64,000 nt of DNA from Neospora caninum Liverpool (taxonomy: Eukaryota > Apicomplexa > Conoidasida > Eucoccidiorida > Sarcocystidae). Position 1 is the first letter of the stretch, and the number at the start of each line of letters is the position of its first letter. Below are positions 23,184-41,400 of the stretch, piece by piece. A program made the position numbers and the translations under genes. Under the pieces are notes generated by a model. The model was not told the DNA's origin, ran no database searches, and saw only the letters and a list, made by a program, of their open reading frames with translations. Where the stretch lies: positions 2,159,941 through 2,223,940 of the forward strand of contig NC_018389.1 in the NCBI RefSeq assembly GCF_000208865.1. Direction: 5' to 3'.

Positions 23184-26100
23184 TGATGCACCGAAACTGG
23201 GTATCGATGGTGAGATTACTTACGACTGGGAACACTGTTTTTGCTTTGCCAATGTGGCATCGAGGAAACATGGATTCTTGGTGGGAAGGACTTAGTCTAC
23301 TAACGTAACTACCAAAAGTCGACGATTTTAAAACTGGTTGAGCCTACCCGGTTGTTCTGATGTGCAGTAAACCACCGACTCTCACGCGATGGATACTCAG
23401 AAGACGACGAAGAAAGGCAGTCAGTCCCGCAGGTAAAATGAAGATGTACCTGTCAATGATAGATGAGGCAGCTGCATGAACTAATCAAAAAAGCGTCAGC
23501 TCCACTGGCACACGCGGCATATATATCTGCTTTGCGAACCAATGTGTTTGCGTTTATGCGTGTGTCATGCAGGTCTGGCAAAGGAGCGCAAGCAGCTAAA
23601 GCCAGTGGTCGGACCGAGAATCAGCAGGAGCCTACTACACCAACTGCAGCATCGACGAAGCGCTCGTCGCACAAGAAGCTCAACGAACAAGCCAGCGTCC
23701 AACCAGGCACTTAATGAAGTACAGTGCAATTCCGGTGGTGTACTTATACGTGCGCGGAACCTTGCGAGGTAATCTGCCTTCGTGTGAAAAAATGTGATTG
23801 GCAAAGTTCGGTGATCTGCCAGCGGGCGCTAAAAGTGGGAAGTGCAGGGAAGTACTACAAAAAAATGGTGCGCCGCAAGTGTCGGTCGATGACATAAACG
23901 GCCGCTCCGGCCGGACATGTAGTGACTTTCCGCAAGCGAACCGCCGATGTTTAAGAGTGGTGTATCGAAAAACGAGTGTTTTTGCGTAGAGGCAGTACTT
24001 AAACCCATATTCGATGCCCTTAACGTGCTGTGTGTAGTATTTTCCAGCGTTGAAGCCTTGCCACATGAGGGGAACGCGGTTCCCCTGTAACAGAGGTCGA
24101 AGGCTTAGATCAGCAAGCAAAAGGCAGGCGTCCCGCACTTCTTGAGCTTTTTTGTCAAGAAATAGTACTTCTGGCTGTCTCAGAACACACGCTAGCCATG
24201 TAGTGATGATAGTTGGCCAAAAAATTCGATGACGACCGGTACTTCATCTCGGCTTTCCAGCGACACACAGTCTGACACTCCGGATGTCTGCATTTAGTTC
24301 GATACAGTCATTGCTACGAAGCCAAGAAGCATGAAGTAACACGATCGAGGCAGCATTATTGAATCCCGTTGCAATAAGACTCAGGGCGTAATCGTGATTA
24401 GCATTATATCTGAACGTTCAGAACGCCCATGGATCAAATGCACGGCCAACACTATCGGAGACACGGTTTGTCCACCGGAATTAGTCAGTAGATGCATGAT
24501 TTTACTGGTGGTTTTCATTATATACTGAAATATGCCTAACAGAGTTAGACGTTTATCCGAATCTGAATAAGGTCCCTTTTCTGCTTGGAACTGTATCTAG
24601 AGAATACGCGCGCAAATTTCGCTGGAGTCATGAGTTAACGTGTCATTTTGTGTTGAGAGGACTGCGAGAATCACTCGGGCCGACAGCTTTTACAACAAAT
24701 ACTGAGGAAATAAACCAGCGTGGGATCAAAAAAAGCAATATGTATGCTGTAAGATTGAGCGTGACTATGCTAGTCTTACGTTCACACCTTAAAATGAAAA
24801 AAACTGAGGGAAGCAGCTTACTAAGTCGCAATGTGGAGGGAAAAGTATGCCATCCTTCACTTTATATACCTTTTACTATTTGCATGTCTCCTAATTCGCA
24901 TGAACACAAGAATTCGCACACTTTCTTGCCCGTTCGTGTGTATTAGAAGCAGTAGAAGTGAGAGGAAAAGGAATGAGGTGGTGAAGGAAGACGAGAGGCA
25001 GACGAGAGGCAGAACACGGCGGGTGTTCGGCATAGAACAGAGCAAAAGGGAAGAAAGAGGGGGCAGAGCAAGACCGGTGAGAATATGAGCGGAACGGAGC
25101 ACGAAGTATGAGAGACAGAGAAAAGTTCCTTTTGTTATTCAGAACTATATTCCCAGGTCAGGGGGAAATAACGGGGGTAGTTTTTCAGTAAGAATGGAGC
25201 CACCGCTCCTCGAGACAGGCAAACAAGGGAAGCAATCACACAAGAAAACGAACCACATAAAATGTCTGCTGACATACGCGGACATTGTCTACGGACACAA
25301 AGGAGGCATAGGAAAAAGGGTTGTGCGGGTGTACGTAGACCGCAAAAACAAAAAACCAGTCCATTCACCAAACCCCGAAAAGCGAAAAGGCACATAAACT
25401 GTCTGCTGCTGAATCTCAGAAAAAGAAAATATTTAACAGCTTGGAGATTCTTATTCTCCCTTGCCATTCTGTTCCGAAGTCTGCAGTCACGTTCCGGCTC
25501 ATCAGCACGAAACTGTCGCAATTTGTTATCTTCTTCTCGCATATCTCTGCAGCATCATTCCTTTCGTCATTCGCCTGGTTTAGTTTATCATCGCTTGTTC
25601 GCCAATATTCACTTGTCTGTTGTTTTGTCGTCTCATAGACCACGTAGCGAAGCTTGTCCATTTGGAAACTATCGTCTAATCTGCTCCTTTTCCCTACTTT
25701 CGCTATTCCACTTGTTCGCGGCTTTGCATTATTGCACGGCCCTCTCCGCATTTTCCTTCTCGGTTATGATAGCGAAGGGATTCCCCTGCACACGAAAATG
25801 GATACAATAAAGTTGTTTTCCTCAAGCATGAAATAGGCACGGGAAACTGGGCCCGTAGGCAACGAGAAAAGACCACACATCCACCAATAGGTATGTATGG
25901 GAGGCGACGACGATTGTTACATAGCCGAAGGAATATATAGATGCGTAAGTATACGAGGCCATATAACAGACCGTTTGTGCATGCACCGATAATATCGCGG
26001 TTATACATACAGGCATGCACAACCGTAGAAATATATAGATTGCCTCGTAATTTCTTGTTTTGAGAAGCATACACAAGTGTATCACTGCAGAAAAATGCTG

Positions 26101-26569
26101 CTAAAAACTCGTTCGCGTTTGCCAGTGTGTGCGGGGACTCCAGCGGGGGACGGAACACGCAAGGCAAAGCAGGCGTACACCAACTGCGCTTGTTGGGATA
26201 TTGAAACTACGACTCTTAGACCATAGTAAATGTGCCAGTCCTTCTGAGCTAGATGTGGACAATTATCAGGAGCCTGCTCGACGTTGAATGCAGTTCACCA
26301 GTCATAAATTTCACTGTAAAGAGAGAAGCGGATCCAACGCGCGCTCGCGTCAACCGCATCCACCCTGCATGCCAGCTCTAATGGTAGCATCCCCTGGTCA
26401 CGTCTCTGAAGTGAGCACCGGCCCAAAGAAGAAACCGTTAGTGAGATCATATGGAAAGGACGCATCATTCGCCAGATGAGTCCTAGACAAAAACCGCACC
26501 TTCCGCGAAGTAAAATCAATGAACAGCAATGTTAAGCACGTACCTCTTCTTGACCTTCACTCCGCCTCC
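23184..26569. other. 3.4 kb region, no gene recognised; 3' flank of eIF3d
   Basis: Part of this is the eIF3d 3' UTR, since that gene ends at 26570 on the minus strand. The longest open frames (23680-24138 minus, 25262-25810 plus) show no conserved motif and have AT-rich, low-complexity composition, so they are treated as chance. The region 24.5-26.1 kb is rich in A/T and short purine or pyrimidine runs. Confidence 0.45.
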
Positions 26570-29500
26570 TCACTCCTCCTCGTTTCTATTCGCCTCACGT
26601 TCTTCGGTCCTGGGCTCTACTGCCTTCTCCTCCTCCTCCTCTGCGTCCTCGTCCTCCTCTTCAGGTCGCGAGTACAGCCGCATCACTGGCTTTGTGGGGT
26701 CCTTCAATAAGACGTATCTGCCAGTAGCATTCACACAGACTGGCAATTAACACCATGAATACCGTGTTGACTCCAATTCTCTGACAAAGGTTACATGGGC
26801 TGATTTCACCTCAGAACCTCAAAATGTCAGCGCTACCACGGTTAGGCCGAGCCTTCGATAGATAAACACTTTTCCACTAGTGGCAGATTGCAGGTAAATG
26901 TAAATCAATCCTGAGAGTTTTCGATCCCAGGCGCTATTCGGGATTCCAAAATAACCTTAACGGCGCAACAGGGAAAACTGTATGGCACCGAGCAACAGAA
27001 GCGTTGCCAGGAGACGCCGATAGCCTACAACTTATTGACTTCTACGTGCTATTAGGGATTGACGGTTTGCGTTGTCTCTTTGCTGTCACGTAGATCTGGC
27101 TAGTTCACAACGGCCCTAGGCCAGCACTCGTGTAATAGACCTGGGAATAACTATCCACTATGCTCCTGAAGGACCACTTGTTGGGTACGCACAACAGACT
27201 GGAACTGATAGGCATGACACCCACTACAGTGGCATCTCATAGCATCACTCACCGGCCATCGGGCTTCTCCATCACCATGTCGACAATGGCCCGCACAATA
27301 CCCCAGGCGTTATCCGGCTTCAGACCGATTTGCAGACCCAGATCCCGCGTCTGGTAAGACTGCACGCTCAACACGACGTGGTGCTCTGCACACCAACAAT
27401 CACAATGCGAAATGCGAGAATGAGGGAGCGCTTGGGCTAGACACCGCCACAAAGAACAGCCGGTCATCGTTGTGCACGATTGGTTTGATAAATAGGCATA
27501 CGGCCTCTGGTGGGTACCGGGAGATGCCGACCCCCAACGCCAGCTCCTTCATCAGACGCATAGGTCCAATCCGTGACCAGGGCGGCATACGCAAGACCGA
27601 ACGCACTGCTTCCCGCACCCCGTACACCGCGTTTCCACCGTGATTCAAGCCAAGGGCCCCACGGACATCCTGGCTACTGATCTTCTTTAGAAAAGTCAAT
27701 GTTTACAGGCACGCCTATGCGCTACCGCCACCAGTGGCATGTACGCGAATCTACCCGAGCATTTCATAATACGGGCACTCGGTACCATTACACGTGGAAG
27801 TCCAAACTGCATTAACAGGTGCACTCACATACGCTAATAGTTTTACGCAAAGTCGTTGACTACACCAGCACATTGGCAGAACAGCACTAACCGTTGTCAT
27901 TGTTTGCTTTTCTTGAAACGAATCCAAGCTTGAGGTCATCGCAACCGGCCATCATGGCTGAAGCCACGAACTTCTTCAGTTTGCAAGCATTGTTACGGAC
28001 TTCGGTGGCCAGGAGAGCTCCTCTTTGAGTCTCCATCTGCACACGCCAGTTCCGTTGACCTGTTTGGGGTGCATACGCATTTGGAAACAAAAGAGGCGTG
28101 AGTCGACGCGCAAGAGTCCACTGGGCTGTCGTCAATCGGGTTTTCTACCAGCGGCCGCTTCTCGTGGACCTATTCACCGGCAAGTGTCATAACAGAAAGG
28201 ATCCAACGATGCACTGCGTACCCTTTTATGTTACGAAATGTTCCAAACTTGTCTGAAGGAAAACAGGCTCACTGCGGAACCATTGGATAGCACTCAAAAG
28301 AAATGTACCACAGCGTTTGCCCCGCCAGAAGCAATCGCGCACTCTACTGAACAGCCGGTGGCACTGCGTACAGACAAACACAGTCGTCCAGATGATGTGA
28401 GAGTCATACCCTTAATGTCGTATTCATTGAGGGCACAAATGTAAACATATCCGCCGCCATCCTTTCCGAATGGGTCGCTATCTTCCTTCTCGCGCTTGTT
28501 GTGGCCCCCTGTCGTCGTGTCGTCACCAGGAGTGGGCTTCCGCGACCCATCGGCAGGCTGAGGCAGCTTAGCGTTAACTTCCGTCCTGAACACCGACAGC
28601 AGGAAAAGTACCCCCGAATACAAGACGATGCTGCTTTCTGAGCCGTGCCACAAAGTCGCCTGAATTCCAAGAACCTCACGGACCCGAAACGCAAAAGTTT
28701 ATGTCGCACACGTCCAAATCTCTCTGACCTCTGTGACGCCAGATGGTTCTAGACGCGGGACACAAAAATTAACACACGACGCGCGCTTCCTTTTTCAAGC
28801 AACTCCTGGCACATACGTCACCGGTGCTTGGGAACGCACAGCAGATCGGAACGTTGTTCCACCGGGCCATGGAAGTGTTCTGCACGTTGCCGAGAAGAAT
28901 AACTCTAAAGTAAAAACCAAACCGTACCTGGTGACAATGTTGATCGGCTGTCTTGATTTGCCGCCGCCTGTGCCGGCTGTCCTTCCTGGGATTGTGAACA
29001 TACGATACCTGCATGCAATGCAGCCCAAATACTCTGCCATGAAGTGCCGACTACTGTTTCAGGCTGGCAGCTGACTGGCACGTTTGGGTGCAACAGTAAA
29101 GCATCGACATGAGTCACACTTCACGCATATCACATCAAATCGCAAGACCGAAGGGAATCACAAAATGTACTGAACCATTTCATCCGCACCTGGACATCGA
29201 TGTGGCCCGTCATGCCGCGGCGGTCATCGGGAAGTCATCCGGGCTATCTGCTCCTGACCACTGTTTCTCTTTTTGCATGCACTAGCACGAGAGAATCCAC
29301 ACTGAACAACAGCTACGAAGCAGAGCGCAGTGCATGCTACCTTTCTTGACGCGGCGCACGTGAGATGAACTCACCAACCATCGCAAACGCACTATGAGGA
29401 ATTTGACCTTGTGTGATGCCTTCCCAAATTAAGGAGAGTCAGAAAAATACAGGGATTGAAGAGGCATAAGCAGCTAGCACGCAGCAATTTAGATAATCGG

Positions 29501-32500
29501 ACGTCAAATCTAAGAGACGACAGAAGTCCTCATCTCTCTAAGTATGTCCGTTTTCGCCGCCAAGTGCTCACACGGCCCACGGCATCAATGATTAGCTAAC
29601 AGTACCTGTACGCAATAGATGCAGGGTTGTCTCCAGTCTCCACGAATGGTGGCGGTGGGAACTTGACAGGCTCTTCGCCCTTGACAAGCAGCTGCTGGCG
29701 AAGATTCTGGTTGATTTTTACCGCTTCGAAGCCGAGTGCAGCAGGCCTGTTAAGACGGTTCTGGAGCAGCAATTTCAGTACACAGAGGCAACGGAAGTCG
29801 GAATAGACGGCGCGCAAACGAATCTATCACACATACCTTGAATCCGGTGCTCACAGGCACTGGCAAGCAACAAACAGGGCGCCATAATTACCTGTCTCTG
29901 CGAGAAGTTACGCCGACGACGGCGGGCAGAGTTTTTACAGAAGCATTGACGACCACATGAAATACTCCAGGTCTGGTTGGCTGCCGCATGATTGGTCGTA
30001 ATGCTAAAAGTGAAAGCATTGTCACTTCAGCCCCATGTTCGTTTGTATCCCGGTCACCCCACAGAGCAACATGCAATGCATGTGTGAGTTTCAAGGTGCT
30101 TGCCCTGCCTTTGCCAGATTCTCAACCTGTGCCCATACTTCACAGACGCGGACAACTAAAATGCAAAGCGATCACGGGCAGCCCCTGTCTTCTTTCACGC
30201 GTGTTGCGCCCCCCCCCCTGGCGCCACACTCACTTCTGCATCCTGCATGGGAGGTTCACTCGCCGTTTCATTGACCGTCAGCAAATCGACAATAGAGCCG
30301 TTCGCTTTGTCAATAAGCAATTTGCCCTCGACCTTAGTCAAGTGCAAGTGCCACGAGTATTTGGACTGAGGCGCTGCCATCAAGCACGCCAGCACCTGGT
30401 CCGTGGCCGCAACGTCAATTGGCTCTGAGCTGTTGAGCATCTGCTCCTGAAAGACAACAAAATCCAAAACTGCTATTCGCAGTGGTGTGTGGTTGGCAAG
30501 ACACGACAGAAATCTTGCTCAAGAGGAATATTACTTCTCAACCTAGTGCGAATAAAAAAAGTCCCTCGAGAACTGCGAGTTACTATTCCATATCCTTTTT
30601 GTCCTGCGCTCTACTCCTTCGAAGTGCCCACCAATGCAGATAAACCAGTAAACAACCTGACGCTCTGTCTCTTCTGTCCGACTCCAGCTGCCCCCTCTTT
30701 CAATCAATCCACGTACCCTGACCTGAAACACGCCCTGTGCATCTACAGAAACAGTGGTTCCGGTTCATCCTCCGGTCTAACAGCATGAGGCGCAGCAGAC
30801 GAAAGGCCCCAGTATGCCACAGTATGCCACCTACGAGTAACGACGCCTCGAAAGTCCCTTGTTCGACGAAAGCCTCGCGCTGCGCGAAAGGCGTCCACAT
30901 ACCTTAATAAGATCATCATCCTGCGTCGTCACCCAGTAATAGTCAAAGTTGGACGAAAGATTCTGAAGAGCCACCGGCAGCTTCGTGCGGATTTGGTCGG
31001 CCTGCTTGTTGTACGTGCGCAGTTCACCGCGCCACGCCAAATCCTTTACCTTGATCTTTCCTGTACCCAACAATAAAGAAAACAAAAGTATCCGGAACCC
31101 CCACTGAAGAAGAACGCCATTCTAGCGCCTGCCTTGCTCTAAAGTCATGCTCAGGTCTTAGTGCTGGACTTCCTCGGCCTCAGCCCCATTTCACCACGCA
31201 AGCAAAAACATCTCCGTTTCCAAAGTCTACGACGACGAAAGCACAGAAGAGCTCAACAAAGGTGCCCATGTTCATCCCGAAAGTGGACCGCAGTATTCAG
31301 CTGACTATAGACGTCCAAACGCCTCATGTGACAGTGCATTGTGAGTCTGTAGTAAGGCATACACATCAGTGTCCAGGCAGTCAACTGCGAAGCATCAGAA
31401 ACAGGGCATCAGATTATGCATGTGAGATAAGGCCTTACCACTCTCCACAGCGTGCTTGTACAACTGAGACAGAGGAATCTCGGCCTCCACCGCCCATTCA
31501 TTTGTGGGTTGCACCGACCACTCGCTGAAAGCCCTGTGACGCGCGTGAATGCGTGCAAAGCGAGCCTGAGCAAGACGCGGAAACAGCGAGCGCCATGACT
31601 GTGTCGAGGCAGCTAAGAACAGAACAGCTTTCGTGCCGTAAGTCCTGCTGGGCCCAGATGGCAAAAAATTGCGCCCATAATACGTCACGCGTCAGCCTGC
31701 GGAAAGCCACGCTTTATGCTGTGGCAAACTGAAACAGCTTGCCTTCGATCACGTGATTATTATGATTCGCCCTCGATGCCTCCCGCTGTGGGACTTTTGG
31801 GACCACGACTGCCGCACCACTATATCAAGCACGACTTGCCTGCTGCTGTTGCTGTTGCTTTTTCTGTTCGCTCTTCCCCTTCTTGCCAAGGCGAAGCTCT
31901 TCCTCTTCTTTGTTTTTCTCATTGAAGGCAGCGGTGGACTGCTTCACTGGAACCCGACGCTTATGGAGCCACCCACCTAAGCACACAACCAATTATCCAC
32001 ACGGAAACAGCTCACACACACCTGCAGTCTCTGACACCGAAATCTAGGAAAAGTGCAGTGATCGATGCACTATCGATCTGGTGCACGGCAGCCAGTATTT
32101 AAAATGTTTGCACCTTCACTGCGCCATTCGGTCGGAGCTAACAGGCGCCGGTGGCAGTACGTCACCCCGTGTCCCATAAAGAGAACGATAGGTGTTATAA
32201 AGTCTACAGCCCCCTGGTACACCGTCAAGCACGCTGGTGCCCCGGGGGAACTCACCTCCTCCACCGCGTCTCAGTAGCGGTCTATTGTCCACGGTTTGAA
32301 ATTGTTGTTCTTCATCAGCGAAGGCGACGCTAATGCCGCGAGGATCACGGCCGTCACGTTGTCTCTGAAACAAAACAAACGCCGTGACAACACAACTGAC
32401 CCGAGCTGTACCGAGAGCTGATTGCCATGACAAAAAAGTGCGCCATTTTACAGAGGGGATGGAGACTCTAGATAGAATAAACCAATTCGCGCGGACACAC

Positions 32501-32943
32501 TGTTTCCGACACCGCTGAACACGAGACACACTATCATGCTGTCACATCCGCTCCCATTTGAACAAACACGCAGAAACTCCCAGTGCACAATCTGTCGTGG
32601 CATTAACCTGAACAACTTGCCTGTCCGTTCTACGCGTTGCGATATGACAAAGACACACACGTGGATCATTTATTAGTAGATGTTGTGGGCAAAAACCATG
32701 TATCCAGCGCACCTGCTGTACATGAAAGGTGAAGTCACAAGCCCGAAAGAGCTGGTGGGAGAAGAGCGACGGGCGCACGTTTGGCTCGAACGGCAAGTGA
32801 GCCAAGGCAGCCAAGCACTCCGACCGCACTTCTTTATCGCAGCTAGAAGGGCCCCATCCAGTGCTTTGAGGATGGCAGCCAAACAGGCTCCCTGGATTGG
32901 AGATGTGCTCGAAATGTGGGCGTTCCTCTCCAGCTTGGTCCAT
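26570..32943 (-). CDS. EIF3D: Eukaryotic translation initiation factor 3 subunit d, complete, 12 exons, 611 aa
   Basis: eIF3d is the mRNA-entry-side subunit of eIF3 and in animals can bind the 5' cap of selected mRNAs. Exons (minus strand, 5' to 3'): 32943-32713, 32364-32256, 31976-31840, 31565-31439, 31060-30903, 30446-30234, 29760-29606, 29008-28928, 28585-28410, 28059-27892, 27385-27253, 26717-26570. All phases agree and total 1836 nt. ATG 32943 has a near-ideal GCCACCATGG context. Diagnostic blocks are GWGP in exon 1, [10 protein letters not shown] in exon 2, [19 protein letters not shown] and [14 protein letters not shown] in exon 6, ASIAYRYR at the exon 7-8 junction, [17 protein letters not shown] and LKLGFVSR in exon 10, [16 protein letters not shown] in exon 11, and a glutamate-rich tail in exon 12, as in other eukaryotes. 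Exon 3 carries a glutamine run and is followed by a GC-AG intron (CAG|GCAAGT). Confidence 0.97.
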
Positions 32944-34877
32944 GGTGGCAGGCAGAATGAGTTTGAGAAAGAGGTCGCCGAAAGCGGTGATTCGCGTCGG
33001 AAGGAAATCCGCTTGTCACACGGAACGGAGAAGAAGAAACACAAAAAAACTCGCCACCACAGGTACCGGACGAGCGAAACACACGATGCTAGAAGGTAGA
33101 CATGCACCGCTTACGCGTCCAAAGTGGGGTGGTGGCGCAAAAGACTTGAGCGCCAAGTTACCAGCGGGCAAAAACGAAAGATGAATACACAGTCCCCGGG
33201 ATATGCCACACGAAAGAAAAGGAACAGAAGGAAAATATGACGAAAAAGAGATTAAATGATGACGGCCGACTGTCGTCTAATTATCAAACTGTCTCGCGTG
33301 GGGTAAGGCTGCGGGGAGGACGGATGCAAGAGGCTTATCACAACACGAATATTGTATCCTTGAGGAGGATTTTTAACGACCCTCAGCGGTACGACACAGA
33401 ACTGCGTATTTACTCAGGACACCGCCCTTGCAAAAGTGAGATATCCAACTGGAGAAACCCTCCACCAGGGAACGACCATCGGCCTCCAACTCCTGCTGTC
33501 GCTCGTTCATAAGCGTTCCCGCATGCATGCAAGCCACCTGGAACCACAAAAACAACCACTCGAGCCTGCCCGTCAGTGTGGAGCAATATCATAGAGGCAA
33601 GTGTCTTCAAAACTTTGTGTCCAAGCCTATTGATGTGTTCCTCCCTTGTCCCTGTCGATATTTGAAAGTGGAGCCACACAAGTACAGCGCCTGGATAAAA
33701 GTTTGAGGTGCATTATCGCCTTTCACTCGAAGACTCCTGCCCTGAAGCCGCCTTCCCGTGCCCAAGCTACAGGCCTGTTTAACGCCTCCGTTACGGGGGA
33801 ATGCCGTAAAGTCTAAGCGTGCAGTTGCGGAAGGTACGTGGTCATTGGCGTTAACTTTTGAGTCACAGAACGAGTGTAAGGCGATCACGGACCAAAGCGG
33901 CAAAAACGACACACCCTGCACTTATTATGGACATGTGTTCTCAATTTCTTCCACCCGAAACCACTCACAGAGTGCCAACCTGGCGGCTTTCTTTGTCATG
34001 GGTACAGAACATGGACGTTCACCACTTCCTCCCCACAGTGTGAGTTCATTCAAGCATTAGCTAATGATGCGAGCGTATGGACTAATGTCGGACCTTCCAG
34101 CAGGCGTTAGTCTCTCTACCTAACGTCAAACACCGTGGATCGCCACATTAATAAGCCAGTTCACTTCTGCTCTTGTGGCGTGCAGTTACACAGAATCATA
34201 GGGAGACTAGCAATGACCCTTCGAAAGCATGTGCCATGAGCAATTTATTAGCAGGTTCCGTATGTTTCTTTCGCTCGTTCGTGTACAAAATGGAAAACAA
34301 AGCAGAGAGACGTCCATTACCCTGAACCCGTGACACCATGTGTCGTCCTCCTAGGCGGTACTGTTTATGTGACTCTTCTCCAACGGCTTCTCATGTTCCA
34401 GTCTGCCGCGACCCACAGTTAGATAATAGATACGAAGCACACACCGGTGGAACGTAGAGATGATGGGGGAGGGTGCGATAGGTACCAATGCGGGGCGGTA
34501 TCGGTCCGCGCAGTCGTCTAATCGAATTCAGTGTCTGCGCTGTAGAATGCCTCCCTCGAGTCACCCCAGTGTGTGCACGTAGGCATGTGTGTGTGACTGA
34601 CTCTATTAAGGCATATAAGTCTGCTTCCTCGTGGGACTCCTTCACCTCCGGATCTCTGTTGTTTCAGCCACGGCAATACGTCCATAATGCAACTTTATGG
34701 AAAACTAGCATCGGAAGAGAACACACGGGTACTTGTTATTGCTGCGCGAAGCTCCACGTTTTACGCCGCAGCGAGAACATTCGTAGGTCTTTTTCTGCAC
34801 GTGCCCACAACCAGAAGGCAAAGAACCGGATAGTTCGGAACAGTCAGACTGAAGTGAAAATGCTCCCGAGACACAAC
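32944..34877. other. Spacer between hydratase 3' end and eIF3d 5' end
   Basis: This contains the eIF3d promoter and 5' UTR (right after 32943 on the minus strand) and the hydratase 3' UTR (below 34878). Both genes run on the minus strand, so eIF3d lies downstream of the hydratase. No coding block is recognised. Confidence 0.5.
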
Positions 34878-38498
<3,621 letters not shown>

Positions 38499-41400
38499 CA
38501 CTGAGAGTCACTTCACACTGTTTCGGATAGATAAGCAAGTGGTAGACGTCGGGTAATTACTTCCGACCACGATTCCTTTGCGCCTTCCTGTCAAGGGCAA
38601 ACGCCGTAATACCGGTACGAAACAGCCACACACAGTGGCGGGCAGTCGCAGCGGATCATCAGGGAGCGCCCGCGCCGCGGAAACGGACCTATCAGTTCTT
38701 CATCCTTCGCTAGAGTGTGTGCCTTTTCTTGGGGAGCAGATCAGCTCTCCTCGTTAACAAGTGACAAATAGCCGGGTGCCTGGCAGCTCAGGGATTTATG
38801 TGGCTGTCTCTTGTCTTTTCCCTTTTTTCATTCTGTTATTTTTCATGCAGCACGCCAGCACATATATGTGGAAATATACCGACCAGATCGATGAATGAAT
38901 TCGTGCTAGTTGCACGAGTTAACACCCTAGCGGAACTAGCTAGCGCTTAACGCGAGAGGAGCGCATGCAGCAGATTTCCAGTGTTTCCCCGTTCGTTATT
39001 ATGATTTGAATCCGCCGTGACTAAAGACATGAGTATATGACAAGATTTTGCAGTTTATGAACGACTTCCTCCCAGTGGAGTGTAAACACGCGGATCGGCC
39101 TTAGACATATTAAAATGAGCGCATGTAGACTAGTCTTGAACACATCACTCGTCACGTACCGTGCTCGTCCAGGCGGGCATTAATCCAAGCCCTATTGCAG
39201 TCGTCGCCCCTCTAGAGGGCCGAACAGCAATCGGAGGTTAATAAGAAAAACTGTACCTTATGTGCATGAAGGATAGAAGGGATTCTACACATAGTGGAGA
39301 GAACGAGCACCGCCTGCTCTCACGTGAATAATTCTGCCATATTGGCAAACCTCAGCGACTAAACGCATGTCCGCCTGCCAATGGAGTTAGCGGCCGGCCG
39401 CGTGTGCCTGCAGTGCTTGAGGCCAGTCCCTCCACAAATATCCGAGCTGTTGGCATAGCATCGCCAGCCTTTTAGTACCACAGCACCGGCAACCATTTAT
39501 TCTTCTGTATTAATGCCAGGAATGCTCAGTGTTTTCGGTCCTTCGTCCTCTGAGCTGCAGGGGCAAGGTCCTGTAACTACTTACAGTAAGATCTCCCGCA
39601 GCGATGAATCCAATACCTGTTGTTGCTACGGTCTCCTCGCAATGGATTGGGCAATTGAATGTCTGTCGAACAAAACAGCTCCTTCTTCAGCAATCGAGCA
39701 GAGAGAGCCAAAGAAGCTCCACGAACAGAGCGAGCACACCAGGCACTAGGCACCAACCTATTTTTATGCCGGTGTGGCAACATAAAAAAAAACGCAAATG
39801 CCTTGGGACCATACAGCGCCACGTTACGCCATTGCGGGTTCCACAAGTGGTACCGACTTCCCAAGATTTACCCTCATCTGGTTCAACACTACATATCCAC
39901 TCACTGCGGTTACCTTTTCTTATCCTATGATAATGATCGAACTCGAAAGCAGGGGGTTCCAGTTCCAGGCAGTGTGGAGACAAAACGACGACTGGGCAAC
40001 CCGAAAAAATGACGGACTTAACAGGCACCTCATACCTCATCTTGCGATTGCAGAAATATGCAAAATTTCCTTTTCAAGTGCACCTCGTCGGTATGACAAA
40101 TTGTTATAGCTAGCAACTTCGAGCAGCCATGCCGGAGCTCACCCCTTTAGTAGGTGCCTCGTCTGGGACCCAAATTTCGGACAGTTCGACCTCTCAGGCA
40201 AGCGCAATCGAAAACAACTGGGCGCCATTTTCGGTAGACAGCTACTTCAAAGTGAATAAAAAAATCAATAGTATATTGATTGTATCATGTGGATGACACC
40301 ACATGGCACAATCGATAGGAATCCATGCCAGTCAACCGTCAGGAGGAACCAGCTCCAGCCGCCACACCCCACGTGCTGCTTTGCACGGTACCGCGAGACG
40401 GGAAGTGTGTTTCAAAGAAAAGGGGAGGGGTGCTGCTGCTACCTTCTTAGCCGATCCGTAGACGTCATCCTGGTAGCCGAGAATAGACAATGGTGTGGTC
40501 ATTTGGAAGCTCATTCATTATACGTTACACCCCAGATCCGCTACTCAGAATAGTATTTCTTCGTTTCCTATGAATTTTACCCGGCTACTCTAGATTGGAG
40601 GGTACGGACCTCTGCAATGTCACATATGTCACGGCAATCTTCTATAACTACTCCGTATGTCTGAAACTTCTCAAGACATGACACTCACTATCAATATTAG
40701 TGCGGTACACGTGTGGAAGCAAAGCAAGCACATTCTCGGCTCTGCTCATAATAGCGGATGTATCTGACCGGAACTAATTCCGTGTCATGAATTTTTCTTT
40801 AGACTGTGTGCGTGAATCCTTTGCGGGACAGCCTTTTTTTTTCGATTTACCTGGTTTCGTGCCACTCCCGGAAGCTTCTTCCACATGTCTCTGATGGGCT
40901 TGATGTACGCCATTACTATGACTCGTCATTGTCCTCAGACTTTCCATTAGCATTGGAGAATCGGTCCAAAAATGGCCTACTAAACGAAATCGGAATGAAA
41001 AGTCGGTGCACGCGATGCAATACGAAACACTACAGCAAATTTCCTTAATCACGATCAAAGAATAGCCATTGACAACGGTAGCGAACGCTAGTTCCAGCAG
41101 ACAAAGGTGTGGGCCAGTGACCGCAGGTTTTTCGCGAGAAAGGCACCTGACGTAGTCGAATTGATGCTCGGAATGGCAAAGCCAAGAGAAGGCGCAAAAC
41201 CAGCATGCGTAATAGGGAACAAACACGAGGAGGGATTGATATACCTTTCCGGAAAACAGGTGCGCTGACAGTATAAATGCTGACAGAGCGGAAGTAATGC
41301 GGGTTCACGAAGGCGGAGGGGGGGGGATAATCGAATACTTGCATGAATTTGCTGTGATCTGTATCACCTGCTCTGACAGTTGATCGACCTGTGTTTGCCC

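Noticed and set aside
23680..24138. 152-codon minus-strand open frame
   Set aside because: No conserved motif, AT-rich composition, and no splice-consistent neighbours. Probably chance.
25262..25810. 182-codon plus-strand open frame
   Set aside because: Lies antisense to the likely eIF3d 3' UTR, is basic and low-complexity, and has no recognisable domain.
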